Origin: Bacteroidales bacterium
Lineage (GTDB): Bacteria; Bacteroidota; Bacteroidia; Bacteroidales; WCHB1-69
Length of the DNA stretch: 5,183 nucleotides
Reading direction: 5' to 3'
Assembly: GCA_028684405.1 (NCBI GenBank)
Contig: JAQUGA010000180.1
Location: forward strand, 1 to 5,183
In this document: positions 1 to 5,183 of the stretch, piece by piece
Numbering within the stretch: the first letter of the stretch is position 1
How the letters are laid out: the number at the start of each line of letters is the position of its first letter
Translations under genes and position numbers: made by a program
Notes under the pieces: model-generated
The model's input: the letters and a program-made list of their open reading frames with translations, nothing else
Database searches by the model: none
What the model was told of the DNA's origin: nothing

Positions 1-323
1 TTGTTTTCGGCTCTTTGACGAAATGTGACTTTGTCTTCACCGGGTAGCCAACTCAGTGAAGAGATCGGAGCACTGCCCGTATTCATCAAACGCTGCGTCT
101 TCTTTTTGGTGTCATAAACGTATAAATGTCGGTTTGCATACCCAACACCATCCTTAATGTCTTTTTGAGTAATGTTTAAATATGCAACATAATTTCCAGA
201 GGGAGATATTGTTACATTGGTTACCATTTGCATTTTATTCAGATGATCTGGCATCAATCCTTGAGAAAAAGAAAAATTAAGCCCCAGAATTAAAACGAAT
301 ATCAAACTACATAGTTTTTTCAT
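1..323 (-). CDS. S9-family (prolyl oligopeptidase-like) secreted peptidase, N-terminal part
   Basis: This gene runs off the left edge, so only the first 107 residues are present. Translation from the ATG at 323-321 begins MKKLCSLIFVLILGLNFSFSQ, a Sec signal peptide with a two-lysine start, a hydrophobic core at about residues 4-16 and a likely cut just before or after Q21. The mature start has the pattern of S9 peptidases and related WD40-like propeller proteins: a short helix (MPDHLNKM), then VTISPSGNYVAYLN (the 'SPDGk.vaY' blade motif), then a strand with HLYVYDTKKKTQRLM, then SLSWLPGEDKVTF for the next blade. In this family an N-terminal beta-propeller gates a C-terminal alpha/beta-hydrolase that cleaves peptides in the periplasm. 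The catalytic domain lies outside the window, so the peptidase call rests on propeller resemblance alone. A TolB-like propeller protein is the main alternative. The gene follows the threonine aldolase on the same strand and has its own -7 motif at 361-354. Confidence 0.75.
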   Translation of the reverse strand, partial: MKKLCSLIFVLILGLNFSFSQGLMPDHLNKMQMVTNVTISPSGNYVAYLNITQKDIKDGVGYANRHLYVYDTKKKTQRLMNTGSAPISSLSWLPGEDKVTFRQRAEN

Positions 324-353
324 AAGTATAGGTTTCTTAGTGATATATTATTA

Positions 354-361
354 CAAATGTA
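354..361 (-). promoter_or_regulatory. Putative -7 promoter motif of the S9 peptidase gene
   Basis: Read on the minus strand the octamer is TACATTTG, a match to the Bacteroidota -7 consensus TAnnTTTG. It lies 30 bases upstream of the ATG at 323, which suits a short leader. Eighteen bases further upstream is TTC, only a partial match to the expected -33 TTG, so the promoter is plausible but not complete. Confidence 0.45.
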
Positions 362-411
362 GGATTTTAAACCGTATTTGAATTTTAAGAATCGTTAAAT
401 TGGCTTATGTA

Positions 412-504
412 TTATATTGTTTTGTTTTTTTTATCAGCCCAAACAGATTGTCCGAATGATGATAAAAAAAGTATAAATGTAAAACAAATGATTTTTTTTT
501 TCAT
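412..504 (-). CDS. Tiny signal-peptide-like ORF (30 aa), possibly a gene remnant
   Basis: The ATG at 504-502 lies one base after the stop codon of the threonine aldolase gene (TAA-A-ATG), an arrangement suited to translational coupling. The frame encodes MKKKIICFTFILFLSSFGQS, then VWADKKNKTI, and stops at 414-412. Residues 2-4 are lysines, residues 5-17 are hydrophobic, and V21-W22-A23 before D24 is a good signal peptidase I site. That leaves a mature peptide of only seven residues, mostly basic and polar. Past the stop, all three frames close within a few dozen bases, so no longer gene is rescued by a single shift. The codon after the ATG starts a run of ten As. I do not recognise a family. 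It may be a small secreted peptide, a remnant whose mature part was deleted, or a chance frame, although a complete tripartite signal peptide by chance in 93 bases seems unlikely. Confidence 0.4.
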   Translation of the reverse strand: MKKKIICFTFILFLSSFGQSVWADKKNKTI

Positions 505-505
505 T

Positions 506-1540
506 TTATCTGTTTTTCAACTCTTTAATAAATTCCTTTACTTTGCTTTCGGGAGTAGCCCATGAAGTGACAAGTCGAATGACTGAGTTTTTTTCATCTA
601 CTTTTGTCCAAATGTAGAAATCGTATTTTTGCAAAAGTTTATCAATTATCTCATTTGGAAGAATTGGGAAAATTTGATTGCTAGGAGATTCTGACAAAAA
701 TGAATAACCCGCATTTTTTATTCCAGAACTTAGCTTTTCGGCCATATTGTTGGCGTGCTGTGCTAAGTCGAAATATAGATTGTTTCTGAAAAACTCACGA
801 AACTGCACTCCAAAAACACGTTCTTTTCCCAACAAAGCACCTCTTTGTTTAAGGTGAAAGGGAAAATCTTTTGCCAATTCAGGATTTTTAAAAACGATGG
901 CTTCTCCAATTAGACCGCCGTTTTTTGTACCGCCAATGTACAAAACATCACAATAATTTAGTATTTCAGTCGGTTTTATATCATTTTTTTTAGAACACAA
1001 AGCCGAACCCAAGCGAGCTCCGTCGATATATAGAAAAAGTTTGTTTTTTTGGCAAGTTTCATATATTTCGGCAAGTTCTTTTTTGGTATAAATAGTTCCA
1101 ATTTCGGTAGAATTTGAAATATAAACCAGTTTTGGCTGAACCATGTGTGGTGGGTCGTTTTGGTGATCGTCAAAAATGGATTGGATTTGTTGGGCTGTTA
1201 TTTTTCCATTTGTCGAATGGGTGCTGTTTATTCGGTGACCGCATGCCTCTATGGCGCCGGTTTCGTGCAAGCAAATATGCCCGCTGTCAAGGGCGATAAC
1301 AGATTCGAAAGGCTTTAATAAAGAGGCAATTACGCAAAGGTTGGCTTGTGTGCCACCAGAGATAAAAAAGACGGCTGCATTGGGTTTGTCAAATGTTTTT
1401 CTAATATTTTGTGCCGCCTCTATACAAAAAGCATCTTCGCCATATCCGTCTTCTTGGCTTGAGTTGGACTCTTTTAATGCTTCCAAAATACGTGGATGTG
1501 TGCCTTCGCTATAGTCGTTTTTGAAACTAAATTTTGTCAT
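506..1540 (-). CDS. ltaE: Low-specificity L-threonine aldolase (PLP-dependent)
   Basis: This 344-residue protein has the normal length for the threonine aldolase / beta-eliminating lyase family (fold-type I PLP enzymes). The family splits L-threonine and L-allo-threonine into glycine and acetaldehyde in the cytoplasm. Visible landmarks in order are NDYSEG (residues 8-13) near the N-terminus, SGGTQAN (61-67) which wraps the cofactor phosphate, H88 in SGHICLHE which should stack on the PLP ring, YIDGARLGSAL (171-181) whose D173 should contact the pyridine nitrogen, and YIGGTKNG (201-208) with K206 as the expected Schiff-base lysine. R322 in IRLVTSW is the likely substrate-carboxylate ligand. 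The GGTKNG...GEA form of the lysine motif differs from the SKG form in E. coli LtaE, so this belongs to the other main branch. Substrate stereospecificity cannot be read from sequence. The start is the only ATG compatible with the conserved N-terminus, and a -7 motif lies 30 bases upstream. The gene is complete, with no sign of damage. Confidence 0.9.
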   Translation of the reverse strand: MTKFSFKNDYSEGTHPRILEALKESNSSQEDGYGEDAFCIEAAQNIRKTFDKPNAAVFFISGGTQANLCVIASLLKPFESVIALDSGHICLHETGAIEACGHRINSTHSTNGKITAQQIQSIFDDHQNDPPHMVQPKLVYISNSTEIGTIYTKKELAEIYETCQKNKLFLYIDGARLGSALCSKKNDIKPTEILNYCDVLYIGGTKNGGLIGEAIVFKNPELAKDFPFHLKQRGALLGKERVFGVQFREFFRNNLYFDLAQHANNMAEKLSSGIKNAGYSFLSESPSNQIFPILPNEIIDKLLQKYDFYIWTKVDEKNSVIRLVTSWATPESKVKEFIKELKNR

Positions 1541-1570
1541 TTCTTGTTTTCAAATTATTGTATTGTATAG

Positions 1571-1578
1571 CAAAAGTA
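1571..1578 (-). promoter_or_regulatory. Putative -7 promoter motif of the threonine aldolase gene
   Basis: The minus-strand octamer TACTTTTG fits the Bacteroidota -7 consensus TAnnTTTG and is followed by C, giving TACTTTTGC. It lies 30 bases upstream of the ATG at 1540, the same distance as in front of the S9 peptidase gene. No clear -33 TTG is seen 17-23 bases further upstream; that stretch is A/T-rich. Confidence 0.45.
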
Positions 1579-1666
1579 TAGAAAATTACTTTCTGAAAAA
1601 AAGAATATCTCTTTTAGATACTTTATGTTCCAAAAATTAAACGTATATTTGATATAGAATTTGTTA

Positions 1667-1700
1667 TTGAAAATAATGTATTCTATAAAAAATAAATTTG
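1667..1700 (+). promoter_or_regulatory. Putative -33/-7 promoter of the small lipoprotein gene
   Basis: TTG at 1667-1669 and TAAATTTG at 1693-1700 are separated by 23 bases, which is within the spacing known for Bacteroidota promoters (TTG, 17-23 bases, TAnnTTTG). The -7 motif ends 26 bases before the ATG at 1727. A second -7 match, TATATTTG at 1644-1651, lies further upstream but lacks a good -33 partner. In such A+T-rich DNA one of the two matches may be chance. Confidence 0.45.
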
Positions 1701-1726
1701 TCTATATTTTTAAAATTAAATTTTAC

Positions 1727-1915
1727 ATGAAAATTATTTCTATAAAAGCCTTGTTAATCCCGTTTTGTTTTGTGTTGTTTTTTGCTTTTACCTCATGTGA
1801 TAGCCCTTCAGATGGGGCATCGAAAGAGACAACCGAGGAAGCCGATTCTTTGAAAAAACAAAAAGAAGCCGAAGATATGGAAGATCTTATTATTCCGATA
1901 ATGAAGACTTTGTAG
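1727..1915 (+). CDS. Small acidic lipoprotein (62 aa), hypothetical
   Basis: The predicted protein begins MKIISIKALLIPFCFVLFF, continues AFTSC at residues 20-24, and has a bacterial lipobox (F-T-S-C) with C24 as the lipidated cysteine. The mature part is only 39 residues, rich in Glu, Asp, Lys and Ser, with a charged, probably helical stretch at residues 35-55 (ETTEEADSLKKQKEAEDMED). The frame is open upstream to a TTG at 1661, but the ATG at 1727 is the right start because it places the lysine-containing n-region and hydrophobic core correctly. D25 directly after the lipidated cysteine would mean inner-membrane retention under the E. coli Lol rule, but that rule is not reliable in Bacteroidota. 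I recognise no family. The last residues (IMKTL) break the acidic pattern, and another frame continues it (see findings). The gene is transcribed alone and converges on the right-hand operon. Confidence 0.7.
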   Translation: MKIISIKALLIPFCFVLFFAFTSCDSPSDGASKETTEEADSLKKQKEAEDMEDLIIPIMKTL

Positions 1916-1922
1916 GATTTAA

Positions 1923-1943
1923 TTCGTTTTAGGAGAAAACGAA
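1923..1943. terminator. Hairpin between convergent genes, possible bidirectional terminator
   Basis: TTCGTTTT at 1923-1930 pairs perfectly with AAAACGAA at 1936-1943 around the five-base loop AGGAG. It sits between the stop of the lipoprotein gene (1915) and the end of the convergent exported-protein gene (1962), the usual place for a shared terminator. The stem is short and A/T-rich, with only two G-C pairs. Neither strand has an uninterrupted T-run after it (ATTTACATTT on the plus strand), so intrinsic termination would be weak. Confidence 0.4.
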
Positions 1944-1961
1944 ATTTACATTTATCAAGTT

Positions 1962-2477
1962 TTAAAAAATAATATCCAGTATATCATCAATGGCACTGCT
2001 GTTGTTTTCCCGATTTTCCCAATCAGGGTCATTTTTATCAAAGAAAAACACAGGTAGTTTTCCGTAGATTCCCGGTGCAAGGTATTCTTTTCCACCAATT
2101 TTGCGATAGCGAAGATTTATTCCGAGAACATAATTAGCCCAAACTGATGCTTGAATTCCTCCTATAAAATTTTGTTCTTTTGTGTTGAATTCTAAAACTG
2201 GACCAATAGATCCTCCGAGGACAACAATTCCGGTTTGAAATTCGGAATAAATTCGGATTTTTTGTTTTTCAAATTCTAATCCAAAATCCACGCTGTAAGG
2301 AATAAAATAGAAGTTCCAATAGGCTGCTTCAACAGAAAATGATGCTTTTACCTTTTGATCTCCAAAATTTATATGAAGCATAGGACCTACTGTCCAAACG
2401 TCTTGAGCATGTATTTGCTGATTAGATATTAGGCTTGAAACAAAGAAAAATAATACTGCAATGATTTTTTTTTTCAT
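1962..2477 (-). CDS. Hypothetical exported protein, probably outer-membrane beta-barrel-like
   Basis: This 171-residue protein is complete. It starts MKKKIIAVLFFFVSSLISNQ and carries a clear signal peptide ending in IHAQ, with cleavage expected after A24. The mature part alternates hydrophobic or aromatic residues with polar ones and is rich in Gly, Tyr and Phe, for example SFSVEAAYWNFYFIPYSVDF (47-66), a Gly-rich strand pair around GIVVLGGSIGPVLEF (83-97) and NYVLGINLRYRKI (115-127). This is the pattern of membrane or lipid-binding beta-strands. About six to eight strands fit, so a small barrel is possible. The C-terminus (residues 147-171) is acidic, Asn-rich and ends IDDILDIIF, so it lacks a clear terminal barrel-strand signal apart from the final Phe. 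I recognise no family and assign no function. The gene lies 53 bases after cinA with no -7 motif in the gap, so it is probably cotranscribed with it. Confidence 0.75.
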   Translation of the reverse strand: MKKKIIAVLFFFVSSLISNQQIHAQDVWTVGPMLHINFGDQKVKASFSVEAAYWNFYFIPYSVDFGLEFEKQKIRIYSEFQTGIVVLGGSIGPVLEFNTKEQNFIGGIQASVWANYVLGINLRYRKIGGKEYLAPGIYGKLPVFFFDKNDPDWENRENNSSAIDDILDIIF

Positions 2478-2530
2478 ATTTAAGCATTTTTTTGTAATAT
2501 TTGCGCAATCAAGAAATACGTCAATAGATT

Positions 2531-3772
2531 CTATTTTTCCAGTTTTTCTAAAAGTAATAATCTTAAAAAATTCAATGCTGATATGGAGGCCCTTTGAATG
2601 TTAATCATTCGGTTTGTTCCAAGATTTAGTCGATATGTATGGCAATTTTCCGAATCTGCAATGGCAATCCAAACTGTACCAACTGGTTTTTCGACACTTC
2701 CGCCATCGGGGCCTGCAATTCCAGAAATAGCGATGGAGTAGTCGCTTCCTGTTTTTAAAATGGTGTTTTTTGCCATCTCAACAACGGTTTGTTCGCTAAC
2801 TGCACCGTGAATTTTGAGTGTATTCTTGTCCACCGAAAGAATCTCTTCTTTCAATTCATTGGAATAAGTCACCAAGCTGCCTTTGAAATAATCCGAAGAT
2901 CCTGGGTTTGATGTAATCAAATGTGAAATATAGCCTCCTGTGCAACTTTCTGCAAAGGCTAGTGTTTTTTTATGTTTGCGAAGAATTTTTCCAATATTAT
3001 CTGCAAAATTATCATGATCGTATCCCCAAATGGCATCTCCTAAAAATATCTTTAGCTTTTCGATTTCTTTTTCGCAATGCTCTTTGTTCGCTTCCATGTC
3101 GTTTCCTTCGTAAACGATCCTTAATTTTATAATTCCAAATTCTGGAAGATAGGCAACGGAGGTGTTTCTGGGTAAACTTAATTCCCAATCTGCAAGCATT
3201 TCTTGAAGATGTGATTCAGGAATGCCACACGTTAATATTGTTTTATAATAAAGAGCTGTGGTTTCAAATTCGCTTTTCAAAAATGGAATGATTTTTTCCT
3301 GCATTAATGCTTTCATCTCGAATGGAACTCCAGGCAAAGCAAAAATATGTTGATCGTTTTTTTGAAGATACATGCAGGGAGCTGTTCCCAATGCATTATG
3401 AAAAACCTTACAGCCTTTAATTACAAACGCTTGTTGTCTGTTGAGTTCAGTAACTTCCATTCCTCTTTTTTGGAAAATACCTTGAATATGTTCATATATT
3501 TGAGGATCGAAAACGAGTTTAGAATCAAAATAATGAGCCAAACATTTTTTTGTAATATCGTCATTGGTAGGACCAAGCCCTCCGGTGATGATGATAATCC
3601 CTCTTTTTTCGGATAGCTCGTTGATAATGGCATCAAAATCATCAGCAATACACGAAATATAGCTTGTTTTGATACCGATTTCATGCAAACCTTGAGCAAT
3701 AAAAGTAGCATTGGTGTTGACAACGGAACCGTTTAGTAATTCATTTCCGATGCATATAATGTTTGCATTCAT
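2531..3772 (-). CDS. cinA: CinA-family protein: COG1058 domain plus NMN amidohydrolase (PncC) domain
   Basis: This 413-residue protein has the full two-domain CinA layout. The N-terminal half is a MoaB/MogA-like (COG1058) domain with GNELLNGSVVNTNA (residues 9-22), ITGGLGPTNDD (62-72), the NALGTAP segment (126-132) and LPGVPFEM (146-153). In characterised CinA proteins this domain hydrolyses ADP-ribose-type pyrophosphates. The C-terminal part, from about residue 255, is the PncC nicotinamide-nucleotide amidohydrolase, with AESCTGG (274-280, containing the catalytic serine S276), VTYSNELK (301-308), HGAVSEQTVVEMA (322-334) and SGIAGPDGGS (350-359) followed by KPVGTVW. It closely matches E. coli PncC by memory. 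The enzyme converts NMN to nicotinate mononucleotide for NAD recycling in the cytoplasm. The name comes from competence induction in Gram-positive bacteria; nothing here shows a competence role. C133 stands where a glycine is usual (GTAPG). The gene begins 24 bases after the MCE gene, with no promoter motif seen in the gap. Confidence 0.95.
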   Translation of the reverse strand: MNANIICIGNELLNGSVVNTNATFIAQGLHEIGIKTSYISCIADDFDAIINELSEKRGIIIITGGLGPTNDDITKKCLAHYFDSKLVFDPQIYEHIQGIFQKRGMEVTELNRQQAFVIKGCKVFHNALGTAPCMYLQKNDQHIFALPGVPFEMKALMQEKIIPFLKSEFETTALYYKTILTCGIPESHLQEMLADWELSLPRNTSVAYLPEFGIIKLRIVYEGNDMEANKEHCEKEIEKLKIFLGDAIWGYDHDNFADNIGKILRKHKKTLAFAESCTGGYISHLITSNPGSSDYFKGSLVTYSNELKEEILSVDKNTLKIHGAVSEQTVVEMAKNTILKTGSDYSIAISGIAGPDGGSVEKPVGTVWIAIADSENCHTYRLNLGTNRMINIQRASISALNFLRLLLLEKLEK

Positions 3773-3796
3773 GTTTTAAGTAATGGAGTAATATTA

Positions 3797-4765
3797 TTAT
3801 TTATTTTTTCTTCCAAACAAGGAAAAGTTAACATAGCGATTCGGGTTTTCTTTCAGATCTTCCAAAAGTAATTCTAGGTTTTTGCTTGCATTTTGAAGGT
3901 TTGTATACAGAGAATCATTTGCAAGAAGTTGACCAGCAGTTCCTTCTCCTTTATTAAGTTTGTTTAAACTTTGGTTGAGTTCGCCAAATGTTTTTGAAAC
4001 CTCTTGAATGGTTTGTGCTAAATTGGCCGCGGCAATAGTATCGCTAATGTTTGAAAAATTATTTACTGCATTTGAAATTTTATCGTTGTTTTTTTTCAAA
4101 TTAGTTGTAATCGATTCGATGTTGCCAATGATGTCGGATAATTTGTTTTTGTCTTTTGCAAGTACTTGGTCAACAACGCTTAGAGAGTTGTTTAGATGAG
4201 AAATTGTTTGTTGAATCTCTTCAAAACTTTTTATTAAGTTGTTTTGAGTTTCTTTGTTTAAAACTACATTCATCGCTAATGCAATGGAGTCGATGGAAGC
4301 AAGAATGCTTTCTGCTTTGGTTTTAATCGGCTCAATTTGGGAGGATAGGCTGCCCATAAGTCCCATTTGAGTTTCGCCCAATAATACATCTTTGTTTACG
4401 GCTTCACCTTGGTCTCCCAATACAATTTCAACCGCTTTTGAACCCAATAAATCGGAGTCAATAATTCGGGCAATGGAGTTTTTGGGAATTAGAATGTCAC
4501 TATTAATAGTAAATTCAACTCTAATTTTTCCAGCATCATTTTTTTTAAAATACATATCGGTGACCAATCCCACTCTAAAGCCACTGACCAGAACTGGATT
4601 TGCATTCATAAGTCCGTTTACATTTTCGTAATCGGCATAAAACTTACGAGTTTTTTGAAGTAAATCACTTCCTTTCAGATAGTTAATTCCCCATATGAAA
4701 AGGAGGAGTGCGAAGATGAATATTAAGGATATTTTTACTTCTCTGCTTAGTTTTATTTTTCTCAT
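3797..4765 (-). CDS. MCE (MlaD-like) domain lipid-transport protein
   Basis: This 322-residue protein is built like a Bacteroidota MlaD-family protein. A short cytoplasmic start (MRKIKLSREVK) precedes one transmembrane helix at about residues 11-29. One MCE domain follows at about 40-118, with the core NGLMNANPVLVSGFRVGLV (50-68) and the closing motif DLLGSKAVEIVLG (105-117). Residues 140-305 form a long, Asn/Ser/Gln-rich alpha-helical or coiled-coil region. The end carries LNKGEGTAGQLLANDSLYTN (270-289) and ENPNRYVNFSLFG (306-318), a tail that recurs in MCE proteins of this phylum. MCE proteins form hexameric rings or tubes that carry phospholipids between inner and outer membrane, usually with an MlaE permease and MlaF ATPase. 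Neither partner is in the window. It follows the amidase gene by 39 bases, and a -7 motif in that gap suggests it can also be transcribed on its own. Confidence 0.9.
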   Translation of the reverse strand: MRKIKLSREVKISLIFIFALLLFIWGINYLKGSDLLQKTRKFYADYENVNGLMNANPVLVSGFRVGLVTDMYFKKNDAGKIRVEFTINSDILIPKNSIARIIDSDLLGSKAVEIVLGDQGEAVNKDVLLGETQMGLMGSLSSQIEPIKTKAESILASIDSIALAMNVVLNKETQNNLIKSFEEIQQTISHLNNSLSVVDQVLAKDKNKLSDIIGNIESITTNLKKNNDKISNAVNNFSNISDTIAAANLAQTIQEVSKTFGELNQSLNKLNKGEGTAGQLLANDSLYTNLQNASKNLELLLEDLKENPNRYVNFSLFGRKNK

Positions 4766-4783
4766 ATATTTTTATTTCTAGTG

Positions 4784-4791
4784 CAAAAGTA
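4784..4791 (-). promoter_or_regulatory. Putative -7 promoter motif upstream of the MCE gene
   Basis: The minus-strand octamer TACTTTTG, followed by C, is the same TACTTTTGC as in front of the threonine aldolase gene and matches TAnnTTTG. It lies between the amidase stop and the MCE start, ending 18 bases before the ATG, which leaves a very short leader. No good -33 TTG is present at 17-23 bases upstream, where the amidase coding end lies. It could be an internal operon promoter. Confidence 0.35.
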
Positions 4792-4804
4792 ACAATTAAG
4801 ATGA

Positions 4805-5183
4805 TTATTGGTTCAGTATTTTTTGTGCTTCTGCATTGGAAATTCTGACTTTGTTATTGAAAGCAATAATAAAAGCATCTTTATAGCCCAAACCCTTAAG
4901 TGTATTCTGAATTATTTTAGCTTCTTCCATTGTTGATGCACAGCCTGCAGTGTATTTATATATTCCATCTTGGAAATACTTTCCTGGGGAAGGTATTTTG
5001 CTGAATTCCTTTGAGTTAAGAGGCTTATTGTTGCTTGAAGTGGCAAATTGGACTTTAAAAACAAGATTTGTATCGTTTTCGCAACTCGATTCGTAGCGGG
5101 TGGTATTGACGGCTACAAATTGATTTGTTAAGTCCTCTGTATTGATGATGCCTTCATGTTTTTTATTGGCCTTGATGATGGAA
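4805..5183 (-). CDS. N-acetylmuramoyl-L-alanine amidase, C-terminal fragment with SPOR-like domain
   Basis: The gene enters from the right edge, and only its last 125 residues plus the stop (4807-4805) are present. The visible part starts with a polar linker (SIIKANKKHEGIINTEDLTN...), then LVFKVQFATSS (residues 40-50), a Lys/Ser/Pro-rich turn, DGIYKYTAGCAS (72-83), a helix TMEEAKIIQNTLKGLGYKDA (84-103), and FIIAFNNKVRISNAEAQKIL (104-123). This beta-alpha-beta arrangement with a VQ-like first strand and a 'G(Y/F)KDAF(I/V)VAF' ending is the SPOR-like tail of Bacteroidota N-acetylmuramoyl-L-alanine amidases, which cleave the glycan-peptide bond of peptidoglycan in the periplasm. SPOR domains bind denuded glycan at division sites. 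The catalytic amidase_3 domain is outside the window, so another SPOR-tailed exported protein cannot be excluded. The location beside an MCE gene matches the gene order I know from flavobacteria. The single visible cysteines (C34, C81) are not explained. Confidence 0.75.
   Translation of the reverse strand, partial: SIIKANKKHEGIINTEDLTNQFVAVNTTRYESSCENDTNLVFKVQFATSSNNKPLNSKEFSKIPSPGKYFQDGIYKYTAGCASTMEEAKIIQNTLKGLGYKDAFIIAFNNKVRISNAEAQKILNQ

Noticed and set aside
381..401. Inverted repeat AATTTTAA / TTAAATT upstream of the S9 peptidase gene
   Set aside because: It contains only A/T pairs with a bulge; it is too weak for a terminator and is expected in A+T-rich intergenic DNA.
976..1514. Open frames inside the threonine aldolase gene (976-1173 minus; 1114-1299 and 1251-1514 plus)
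   Set aside because: They overlap a well-conserved enzyme in other frames, have no recognisable domains and no promoter context.
1661..1726. A 22-codon N-terminal extension of the small lipoprotein from a TTG start
   Set aside because: It would bury the signal peptide behind a Lys/Phe/Ile-rich stretch that overlaps the best promoter motif; the ATG at 1727 gives a proper lipoprotein signal.
2501..2508. Perfect palindrome TTGCGCAA between cinA and the exported-protein gene
   Set aside because: Eight bases is short, it occurs once in the window, and no second copy or known operator supports a regulator site.
2923..3723. Open frames inside cinA (2923-3132 and 3347-3616 plus; 3421-3723 minus)
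   Set aside because: They are other-frame readings of an intact, full-length cinA and show no family features.
4008..4631. Plus-strand open frames opposite the MCE gene (4008-4199 and 4392-4631)
   Set aside because: They are antisense readings of a well-supported gene, with no start context or domain.

Overview
The window looks like chromosomal DNA from a member of Bacteroidota, most likely a flavobacterium-like lineage. The evidence is that it is A+T-rich, its genes lack Shine-Dalgarno sequences, and several gene starts are preceded by the Bacteroidota -7 promoter motif TAnnTTTG. The proteins also fit: an S9 peptidase with a Sec signal peptide, a lone MCE (MlaD-like) protein with the C-terminus typical of the phylum, and an amidase tail of the Bacteroidota type. 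No tRNA, rRNA, CRISPR array, insertion sequence or phage gene is visible.

Left part (1-1540), all on the minus strand. The N-terminal 107 residues of a secreted S9-family peptidase run off the left edge. Upstream of it lies a low-specificity threonine aldolase gene (506-1540). Between them is a tiny reading frame (412-504) that starts one base after the aldolase stop. It encodes a convincing signal peptide followed by only seven residues, so it is either a minute secreted peptide or the remnant of a truncated gene.

Middle (1541-1961). A divergent intergenic region carries promoter motifs on both strands. It is followed by a plus-strand gene for a 62-residue acidic lipoprotein. This gene converges on the right-hand gene block, and a hairpin lies between the two.

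Right part (1962-5183), all on the minus strand. In transcription order it holds the 3' end of an N-acetylmuramoyl-L-alanine amidase gene, an MCE/MlaD-family gene, cinA, and a gene for an unrecognised exported, beta-rich protein. The gaps are 39, 24 and 53 bases. Recognisable -7 motifs were found only in front of the MCE gene, so cinA and the exported-protein gene are probably transcribed from upstream. Amidase (peptidoglycan cleavage), MCE protein (lipid transfer) and the exported protein suggest a cell-envelope transcription unit with the NMN-recycling enzyme CinA inside it.

Most of the window is ordinary housekeeping sequence. No new multi-gene system was found. The points most worth checking are the signal-peptide-only frame at 412-504, the possible displaced C-terminus of the small lipoprotein, and the two A10 tracts placed directly after start codons.
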